From Enoplolaimus lenunculus (lineage: Eukaryota; Nematoda; Enoplea; Enoplida; Thoracostomopsidae): a stretch of DNA of 64,000 nt. The notes under the pieces were generated by a model that saw only the letters and a program-made list of their open reading frames with translations, was not told where the DNA came from and ran no database searches. Made by a program: the position numbers and the translations under genes. The stretch spans positions 162,967-226,966 of the forward strand of contig JASANG010003692.1 of assembly GCA_030248215.1 (NCBI GenBank), given 5' to 3'. Shown here piece by piece: positions 56,831-64,000 of this stretch (positions are counted from its first letter, which is position 1; the number at the start of each line of letters is the position of its first letter).

Positions 56831-57589
56831 TCAGGACCTCGCCGTATCTTGAAATATCACAACTTACAGAGGATATGAGCTAAAACGAAATATACCAAAG
56901 CTATGCTTGGTGTACGGTCAACCTTTTTAGCCATTCTTGTTGTGTCCATACAGAATTAATTGTATGCCCGAAAATGTTATAAATTTATTATCCATTCAGA
57001 TTTTCAAATCGACGCTGAACAATTTTTCAGTTAATACCTCATTCTTACCTCGCATTTTACCTTAGTCTTACATTTTTATTGACAATTCTGAGTATTCTAT
57101 CTGTCATATTAAAACTGTATTGCGCACCCTGTCGGCGGCTTTACCATGTGGTGTTGTTATTGAAAATGAAGTGTAGTAAATTACTGCTTATTCACTTAGC
57201 TATGGTATTACATTTAATGATATCATGCTGTAAACAGCAAAAGTGACTAGGAATAAAATCCAGGTTGAAGGTATCACGAAGCGACGTACTGAGATGAAGA
57301 TTTAAACTAAACCTTGGTCCCTAAACTCTATGGCCGTGTTTCTCGTTAATTTGAGACAATATTTACGCAAAATTTCGAACCAGACAAACAGTATTTAGTT
57401 GCTGCAAGCTGTGTTAAAAAGGTGAGATTATATAAAATGGTTTACGAAAATGGTATTCACATATCAACCAATCGGAAAACAATAGGGGCGTGCGAAATCA
57501 TATTATGTATTGAGTTTACCAATCGCTCGGTTCATCCCTGAAGTCGTAGACAGGCAACATATTCAGGCCAACGTATAAATTAGGGAAAC

Positions 57590-57750
57590 AAAGACCGTTT
57601 TGTCGAAGGTCTGCTATGGAGCAAACTTTTGATTAAACCTAATTTTTGCTTAGGTACAGTCTTAGATATAAACTTTTCCTTACACTTTAGCTAATCATGC
57701 AGATTTGGGTTAAACGAACTTGCTTGTAGTACTGTTACGGCCCTGATCTA
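57590..57750. mobile_element. TTAGGC-motif MITE remnant
   Basis: The right end CTGTTACGGCCCTGATCTAT is intact and matches 50728. The interior has only scattered TTAGG motifs. The left end is diverged (AAGACCGTTTTGTCG). Confidence 0.5.
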
Positions 57751-58084
57751 TGGATTTGAACATATTACCAACTATTGAAAACATGAACGCTCTACTAATT
57801 ATCTACCAATTGATTATCGCGTAAAGGTTTAGCTAGGTTGGCGGGAAGTTAGATCTCAAATTGGTTCTACAACACGGGTTTATTGATTTGACAATCTGTG
57901 ATTGGTGGATAAAGTTGGACAGTAGAAACAATGGCGGATCCAGAAATTCCTGGTGGGATTGCACAAGTGGTGTATTTTTCATTTTCCGGTTCCAGTAAAC
58001 TGTAATTCCGGTTGTACCCTGCTACCATTATAGCTTACGTTGGTTTTAATCCTGAAAAAATTTACACTCGGCAGCTGGTTGGGG

Positions 58085-58200
58085 GATAAATCCCGCATCC
58101 CCCCCGGTCCTCCAGAGCGAGGATCGACCTTTCAGAATACGGATCCTTAAGCGAACACGCCACCACTGCACCACGTAACCCGCTTCTCCTCGTCGACACA
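58085..58200 (-). repeat. tRNA-like SINE head
   Basis: On the minus strand GGTTACGTGGTGCAGTGG and GTGTTCGCTTAAGGATCCG are followed by AAGGTCGATCC, the A-box and B-box order of a tRNA. It shares CGCTTAAGGATCC with the heads at 60215 and 60498. No acceptor stem forms. Confidence 0.55.
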
Positions 58201-58269
58201 TGTGCTGCCGATTAGGATACAACACAATGTGCATTGCATATATTGCATGTGCGCTGTGGTGTGCGGATG

Positions 58270-58995
58270 TCTGGAGGCATGTAAAAACCTCATGCTTATG
58301 CTGCACGTTGGTAAAACGCTGATGCTTATGTAGTGCCTTCATATGCAGAATTGGTAAAAACAAGAAAGGACCAAGACACATGTGTACGTATAACATTGAG
58401 GTTCTTATAAGGCATAAAAACAAAAAACTGAGCAGGGATTGAGAAGCGATGTGGATCATTAGTAGCGAGCTCGTCGTTAAAACGCCCCTCATTTTAGCTG
58501 CAAATACTCGGAACCAAAAACCGTCATACCCCTGCCGCAGTATCACATGGAGATTGCCGCGCTGGAACAAAAACCTAAGTTGGCAGTTAAGCGACCTTGT
58601 AGAAAAACCAGGGGATGTGATATGCTAATGTATGGAGGCAAGTAAAAACCTCACGCTGATGCTGCACATCGGTAAAACGGTGATGCATATGTAGTGCCTT
58701 CACATGCAGAAGCGTTAAAAACATTGAAGAAACAAGATACATTTATATAATGTTGAGGTTCCTATAAGGAATAAAAACAAAAAACTCAGCAGGGTTTGAG
58801 AGGCGGCGTGGCTCAGTAGTACCGCACTCGTCGTAAGAACGCCCCTCATTTTTAGCTGCAAGTACTCAGAACCAAATACCGTCGTACCCCTACCACAGGC
58901 TACCCAACATATCACATGGAGACCATGATAGGGGGCGCAATGGCAAACTGCCGAGCTAGAACAGAAACCTAAGTGGGCGGTCAGTGGGCGAACAT
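58270..58995. repeat. Tandem direct duplication of about 350 bp
   Basis: 58270-58620 and 58632-58995 are colinear, about 80% alike: GTAAAAACCTCA, GCTGCAC, ATGTAGTGCCTTCA, AACAAAAAACT, AACGCCCCTCATTTT, AGAAAAACCAGGG in both. Each has a GTGGCTCAGTAGT-like A-box segment. The long minus frames here follow from the repeat and resemble no protein I know. Confidence 0.7.
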
Positions 58996-59028
58996 GTAGA
59001 AAAACCAGGGGGTGAGACCACATGTATT

Positions 59029-59185
59029 GAGCGAAGCTCGAACACACTCAAACAATTAAGCTAATATGCAAATTAGTTATTTGCTAACTGTTGTTTTATC
59101 GGTTTTGGACGTTTGTAAACAATTTATTGAAATTCCTCGCAACCAAAAACCTTCAGTAACCCTAATAATTATTGAAATAATGCAT
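59029..59185. mobile_element. TTGAGCGAAGC-family fragment
   Basis: It starts TATTGAGCGAAGCTCGAACA, as at 48359, and contains one tandem unit (AATATGCAAATTAGTTATT, ATCGGTTTTGGACGTTTGTA). The right part is missing. Confidence 0.65.
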
Positions 59186-59531
59186 CATCCACAATAATTT
59201 TTGTTTGCCGCGTGGAAAATCGAATAATTCACTTTCTGGCGCAAATATTTTAATTAAATTCAAAAAACAAAATTTCCTTAATTTTATAAATTGTTCAGAA
59301 TTAAAATTCTACTATTAAAGGTCAATTCGCGACTGTGTTATGTGTTAATGAAATTCAATTCCTCAAAAGGTGTGGATTTAATTAACGCGTGGTGTTAAAC
59401 AGTATATATATTGTACGAAAATTTATTTTGTGACTGAAAGTAATTTTAAATGATGACGCTTATATTGCATTCGGAATTGAAAATTTTAGTTTGCTAGCCG
59501 ACAACATGCGTGTCAACAAATATATGGGCTA

Positions 59532-60187
59532 GAGATGTCCCGAAGCCAGGCCCCGGTACCGGGGCCTAACCGGGGCCAATTTGTATATACTATTCTCATA
59601 TTAGACCAGCATGAAAAACACTGTTATCACACTCAGTTCTCAGTCAAAAATATGAAAATCACAAGAAATTACTGGTACATCGTGTTTTTTATTTTTCCAC
59701 GGTATGCTGTACACACTGACAGTACACAAAACATAGATTGTTTATTTTAACACTGTAAGCAACCATATATATTATAAAATGTACCAGGGTGCAAACGGAA
59801 TTACAATTTACCGGAACCGGAATTTGAAAATTTTACCGGAACCGGAAAGTGAAAAATGCATTTCACCAAAAATTTCATTTTAATCGTTGTATTTTAGATT
59901 TTCGTCGTCGACTGAAGTGAAATCCACCATCAATGGCTTATATTCGGAGTACAAGTGGCTTTCAAAAAAGATTCTTAAAAATTAGCAAAGTTAAGAAAAC
60001 GGCCAAATTATAACACCGGAATTCTTAAATCCGGTAAAAATTTACCGGAACCGGAAGGTGAAAAAAATGCCGGAACCGGAATTCCGGTTGCACCCTGATA
60101 TGTACATAATATGGCGTATATCGTTGCTTATGTTGATAGTCATCTTTAAATTGTCTAACTTGGCCCTGGCCCCTGAGCAACTCTAAT
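59532..60187. mobile_element. GGGGCC-motif hAT-like element, host of a nested MITE
   Basis: The left end TAGAGATGTCCCGAAGCCAG is followed by GGCCCCGGTACCGGGGCC. The right end is TGGCCCCTGAGCAACTCTA. Between them lies the complete CCGGAA MITE at 59785-60097, so that insertion is younger. The flanks (ATATGGGC, ATATAATT) agree only in part. Confidence 0.55.
59785..60097. mobile_element. CCGGAA-family MITE, complete copy
   Basis: The left end CAGGGTGCAAACGGAATTAC and right end TTCCGGTTGCACCCTG are inverted. ACCGGAACCGGAA motifs repeat inside both ends. The flanks AAATGTAC (59777-59784) and ATATGTAC (60098-60105) agree at seven of eight bases, consistent with an 8-bp hAT-type duplication. There is no coding capacity. 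Confidence 0.85.
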
Positions 60188-60214
60188 ATAATTTAAGTAG
60201 TTGGAGAGGCGGGC

Positions 60215-60290
60215 TGCGTGCCGCAGTGGTAGAGCATGCGCTTAAGGTTCCGCAGGTATCAACAGTTGGAATACATCCAAAAAATGGTTT
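60215..60290 (+). repeat. tRNA-like SINE head
   Basis: GCGTGCCGCAGTGGTAGAGC, GCGCTTAAGGTTCCGCAGG and CAACAGTTGGAATACATCC follow tRNA order with a weak B box. It is close to the heads at 58085 and 60498. A CCGGATAT fragment follows at 60318-60385. Confidence 0.5.
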
Positions 60291-60497
60291 CAATTTTTTG
60301 AAATTTTTAAAATAACATCCGGCAAGCTAATTACCGGAAACAGATATCGATTTTTTGCCAGAGCCGGATATGCGGTCGCACCATGTAGCGTGGGAGCCAT
60401 GCTTGTCCGTGTGTATATGCCAATGCATTGCACTAGTGCTTGCCGGCAGCATACGGTCGACATAGATAGCCAACGAAAAAAGTAGGACAGGAGAGTG

Positions 60498-60575
60498 CTA
60501 TGTGGCGTAATGGTATGTAGAGCGTTCGTTTAAGGATCCACAGGTTTGAAGTTCGATCCAAGCTCCGTAGGCATG
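60498..60575 (+). repeat. tRNA-like SINE head with intact B box
   Basis: ATGTGGCGTAATGGTATG (A-box region), GCGTTCGTTTAAGGATCCAC and GAAGTTCGATCCAAGC (B box) have the spacing of RNA polymerase III internal promoters. The cloverleaf does not close. Confidence 0.55.
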
Positions 60576-60841
60576 CTTTTCCTACTGCTTAGTCGAAACG
60601 TCTGCGTTTCAGTTTCTACCGGACTGTACTTTGTTCTCGAAATAATCTTAAAACTATTTTCATATTTGGTGCCCACTGAAATGTGCGTACCGCAACGAGT
60701 ATATATTTCTTAGGCTTTTGCTTAGAGTTTTGTAATTAAACATTTACATATATACATACGTACTACGTACTAGGCGGTGTACTAATCATCGTGATTTTGC
60801 GTCGAATTTACCAGGTTTTTGTCCATTCCATTCAAAACAAA

Positions 60842-62435
60842 ATGCCGGAAGTAAAGGTCCAATCCGCTCAACCTCAGCTGCGTTTTGCAAAGTTATCAGA
60901 ACACGCGACAACGCCCACTCGTGGATCGAAGCTTGCAGCCGGATTTGATTTGTACAGTGCATACAATTATGTAGTTCCTGCTAAAGGTATGTATATCCGT
61001 TCCACATTATGTCATGATAGTTTAGAATGCATGGACACAAAATAAGTTCTGGTTATGCCTTGAAAGACGGTTTATATCTTGTTAACTTTGAAAGATGTTC
61101 GCAAAAAATTGTGTCAGCGTATACATAATATTCAAACGAATTTGAGCTTTTGTTGGTGCTCTGTGTTTACATTGTTTTCGCCATTTTTAAACAGTTCCAC
61201 TACTTTAGATAGAGTTGTTGCTAAAACCGACATTCAAATTGCACTCCCGAACGGGTGTTATGGACGTATTGCACCGCGGTCTGGACTCGCAGTGAAACAC
61301 GGTATTGATGTTGGCGCAGGGGTAGTTGATCAAGACTATCGGTATGTATGTGTGATCAAATATGGTTTTTGTTTCTGGAAGGATAAATTTAGCAACTAAC
61401 AATATGGTACTTATTATAACATTTTCTCCGTTGTAAAAGCAGATGCAGCAAACTTTCTGATATTTTTCAAACAAAAGTTTAGACGTGGTGAGAAACGAAA
61501 TATTAATCCACGGCAAAATGGTTTTAGCATGGCGATGCGCGGCAAAGAAACTTCCGAATGGCCGCAAATTGAATGCCCAAAGCGCTTAGGAGTTACGATC
61601 ATTATCACGGATGCATACTAGGGATGCGCCGATTAATCGGCATTAGCATCGGTAATAATCGGCAGTTTTCGGGAGTATCGGCATCGGCACTGCAAAAAAA
61701 TTGCCGATACTTTTTGCACATAACAGTCGGTCGGAATGCTATCAATTTCATTTCTGGGCGCACACTATTCTTTGCCGATACTTTTTGCGCATAACAGTCG
61801 GTTGGAATGCTATCAATTTCATTTCTGGGCGCACAATAGTGTGTGCTCAGGAAAATTCTTATCTCTCTTGCGTTTGTGTTCGAAAAAATTAATTGAAATT
61901 GACCGTTCTTATGAAATTATAATAGTTTATGATGATTAGGGTTTAAGCCTTCATATAATAACCTAATGTAGTATTCTATCTGCTTATTAAGCATGGTGTA
62001 CTAACGTTGGAATAGGCATCGGTTCGGCATCGGGAAAAATTTTGGTATCGGCACATCTCTAATGCATACCCATTTATGTACATTATTATTAAGTAGGTGA
62101 CTTGTTGTATGTTGACTGCGGGTTATGCTAACTTAACTTGCACAAGCTGTTGATGATGAAACGTCAACAATACTTTGGTTTGCTCATTCGAAAATGTGTC
62201 ATAAAGACATCCAGCGCAACATCACAACCTAATAATTGAATTTATTCTGGTTTTTAGTGGAAATGTTAGTGTAGTTTTGTTCAATTTTGGCGATAACGAC
62301 TTCACTGTAAACAAAGGAGACCGTATCGCACAACTCGTTTGTGAAAAAATCATCACACCGGAGTTAGTTGAAGAAAAAAGTTTGGACGAAACTGAACGAG
62401 GATTTTCTGGTTTTGGATCTACAGGCACTAACTAA
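60842..62435 (+). CDS. DUT: dUTP diphosphatase (dUTPase)
   Basis: The enzyme hydrolyses dUTP to dUMP and pyrophosphate, keeping uracil out of DNA and feeding dTMP synthesis. Exons: 60842-60986, 61209-61341 and 62258-62435, phases 1 and 2, total 151 aa. All five motifs of the trimeric family are present: AGFDLYSA (I), [10 protein letters not shown] (II), [11 protein letters not shown] (III, split by the second intron), GDRIAQLV (IV) and [10 protein letters not shown] (V). The start was chosen where [20 protein letters not shown] matches the nuclear form; the in-frame stretch upstream lacks an ATG and no mitochondrial leader is visible. The second intron carries a young hAT-like MITE. A poly(A) signal was not seen before the MITE at 62475. 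Confidence 0.96.
61619..62061. mobile_element. ATCGGC-motif hAT-like MITE in DUT intron 2
   Basis: The ends TAGGGATGCGCCGAT and the complement of ATCGGCACATCTCTA pair. The flanks are ATGCATAC on both sides (61611-61618, 62062-62069), a perfect 8-bp duplication. The interior has a direct duplication of about 73 bp (GCCGATACTTTTTGC to TTCTGGGCGCACA at about 61703-61768 and 61774-61834). It is non-autonomous. Confidence 0.9.
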
Positions 62436-62474
62436 TCTGTGATTACGTACTCTTGTATTTTGTTATGTTGTTTT

Positions 62475-62888
62475 CAGGGTGCAACCGGAATTACAATTTA
62501 CCGGATCCGGAACCGGAATTTGAAAAATTTACCGGAACATGAACCGGAAAATCGAAAATACATGGCAGTGAAAAATTCATTGTAATTTTCTGTTTTGCAA
62601 TATTATTGGTGAAATAACCGTATTTGGAGATAGGTATGCACTTTATCTGTTGTATTTTAGATTTTCATAATCCACGGAAGCGAAATCTACATTAGATGGA
62701 TTATTTTCGGCGATTGTGAAGGCTTGCATACTATACTAATGAAATCTATTTAATTTTTATCGTCATTTTTAGTAAAATATCTTAATTTCCGGCGAAAAAT
62801 TTTAATACCGGAATTTTCAATTCCGGTAAAAAATTACCGGAACCGGAACGTAAGAAAACCCCGGAACCAGAATTCCGGCTGCACCCTG
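62475..62888. mobile_element. CCGGAA-family MITE, complete copy downstream of DUT
   Basis: The ends CAGGGTGCAACCGGAATTAC and the complement of AATTCCGGCTGCACCCTG are inverted. The interior matches 44935-45315. The flanks GTTGTTTT and GTTGGTTG agree at six of eight bases. It begins only 39 bp after the DUT stop, so it may lie in the 3' UTR. Confidence 0.85.
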
Positions 62889-63393
62889 GTTGGTTGCGTG
62901 TGTTATACCGGTTGACGCATTTATCGTTTTTGCAGTCTATCGTTTAAAATGCATCAATAATGTTGCGTTCGTATGTAATCGTTTGTTTTTCAGTTTGAGA
63001 ACCAAAGTTGACTGCTTACTCTTCAAAACAGTTTTTGGTTGGTACTATTTTTAGAACAAATGACGAGATTTCTTTAAAAATAGTTTTGTCAATACTTTAT
63101 AGATGTTTCTAAAAGCAAGAAATTAAACTTTATTTAAACAAATGTCTAATTCACGTTACCTCCGACTTCTTCAAGTTTTATTTACCGGCTCCGGTATTTT
63201 CCAACTGATACTGCTCGGTACATTTTTAATGGTTATGCCAAAGACACAACCTGCTCTGATAGAATTTTTGCCGGATGTTCTGGCAGATTTATTGCAATAA
63301 AACTTCTCATTTTTGTAATGGTTATGAATAATCCGGTTTAAGGTCCGGCAAAAAACCGACATCCAGTTCCGATATCCGGTATAAACCTACCGG

Positions 63394-63789
63394 CAGGGTA
63401 CAATCGCAATTCTGATTACAATTACGATTCAAAACGAGTTCCGATTCCAAATGGCAGAATCAATCGAAATCGGAATTTCCACACTTTAATTTTAGGCCTA
63501 CCTGCTGTGATCTGTTGTATAAAAATTCTCCATCATTTTTCTATTAAATTGTTTCCGATGAGTTAACTTATCAATAATTGATTGTAGTTTAGTTTTACAA
63601 AGCCAAAAAATGATTGGCAATTTGTTCATGCGACGTTTTTGAGAATTGTTGCCGGCCAACAGACGCCCTAAATCAAGGGTTATACTTGTTAATACAAATT
63701 ATGCGTATAGTCACAAAATTTGTAGTTCCGATTCCGGTATAAATTTGCTATTCCGATTCCGGTATAATCCAGTTCCGCTTTGCATCCTG
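63394..63789. mobile_element. GATTCC-motif MITE nested in a CCGGAT-type element
   Basis: The element starts CAGGGTACAATCGCAATTC and ends CGCTTTGCATCCTG. It is flanked by CCTACCGG on both sides (63386-63393, 63790-63797), a perfect 8-bp duplication. GTTCCGATTCC motifs repeat near both ends. The flanks (63180-63385 and 63798-63830) have GGTCCGG and ACCGGATAT motifs of another family, so this copy sits inside an older one. Confidence 0.85.
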
Positions 63790-63840
63790 CCTACCGGATA
63801 TTTGTGCTTGTGGTTCCAAATATCAAAACTGCTCTTTACT

Positions 63841-64000
63841 AGTGATGGGCATCGGGTATTTTTTCATATCCGGCAATTCTTGCCAGATATTTATCCGGAT
63901 ATACGTATATATCTGGATATCCGAAATAAAATTTTCTATTTCGGATACCCGAAACTCGATTTTGTGTTTTTTGAGTTTCCGAACCTCAATTTTCGTTTCT
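63841..64000. mobile_element. GGATAT-motif element, cut by the window edge
   Basis: It opens TAGTGATGGGCATCGGGTAT and continues with ATATCCGG and GGATATCCG repeats and TTTCGGATACCCGAAAC. The right end lies outside the window. Confidence 0.6.

Larger units (their letters stand above)
55727..60841. other. Divergent intergenic region between CTR9 and DUT
   Basis: About 5.1 kb separates the two starts. No clear CpG island or TATA box is seen. 55727-56160 shows nothing recognisable; the remainder is mostly the repeats listed separately. 57040-57580 and 59190-59530 show no feature I can support. Confidence 0.5.

Noticed and set aside
58046-59047. Two long minus frames (174 and 110 codons) upstream of CTR9
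   Set aside because: They lie in a direct duplication with tRNA-like segments and give similar but meaningless Leu/His-rich sequences.
60791-60841. N-terminal extension (mitochondrial leader) of dUTPase
   Set aside because: The frame is open upstream of the ATG at 60842 but begins without an ATG; an alternative first exon, if any, was not found.
1-64000. LTR retroelements, retroviruses, Polintons, CRISPR arrays or prokaryotic operons
   Set aside because: No long direct repeats with internal gag/pol frames, no capsid-like genes, no spacer arrays; genes are intron-rich. The only polymerase fragment is a LINE reverse transcriptase.

Overview
This is an AT-rich, intron-rich eukaryotic window, almost certainly from an invertebrate animal. 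It holds one RBM26/RBM27-type gene where vertebrates have two. Introns are mostly 50-1,500 bp, about four genes fit in 64 kb, and the non-coding DNA is full of short non-autonomous DNA transposons and tRNA-derived SINE heads. I cannot name the species. No LTR element, retrovirus or Polinton was recognised.

Layout. 1-3,097 (minus): a partial, unrecognised gene for a charged, Ser/Arg/Lys-rich, probably nuclear protein. 3,100-12,100: repeat-rich DNA with a foldback, several MITEs and a rearranged LINE (reverse transcriptase on minus, ORF1 on plus, meeting at about 8,010-8,040). 12,115-28,535 (minus): a complete RBM26/27 orthologue that I split into 21 exons whose reading phases all agree (1,867 aa). 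28,536-40,745: 12 kb of repeats with no supported gene. It includes a 1.66-kb inverted-repeat element with a series of short hairpins, a foldback with arms of about 218 bp, a near-palindromic MITE and two minisatellites. 40,746-55,726 (minus): a complete CTR9 gene, 25 exons, 1,231 aa, with one GC-AG intron. 55,727-60,841: a repeat-filled divergent intergenic region. 60,842-62,435 (plus): dUTPase, three exons, 151 aa. 62,436-64,000: more MITEs, one nested with a perfect 8-bp target duplication.

The two large genes both act on nascent RNA. CTR9 is the TPR scaffold of the PAF1 elongation complex. RBM26/27 proteins belong to the poly(A)-tail exosome targeting (PAXT) connection. dUTPase is a nucleotide-pool enzyme with no obvious link to them. 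The RBM26 protein carries four psi-K-x-E sumoylation motifs, and the unrecognised neighbour carries two SUMO-interaction-like motifs. Any connection is inference.

The main theme outside genes is a set of MITE families, each filled with its own short motif (ATCGGC, GGTCTC, CCGGAA, TTAGGC, GGATAT, GGGGCC, GATTCC). Several have CAGGG or TAGGGATG ends and 8-bp target-site duplications of hAT type.
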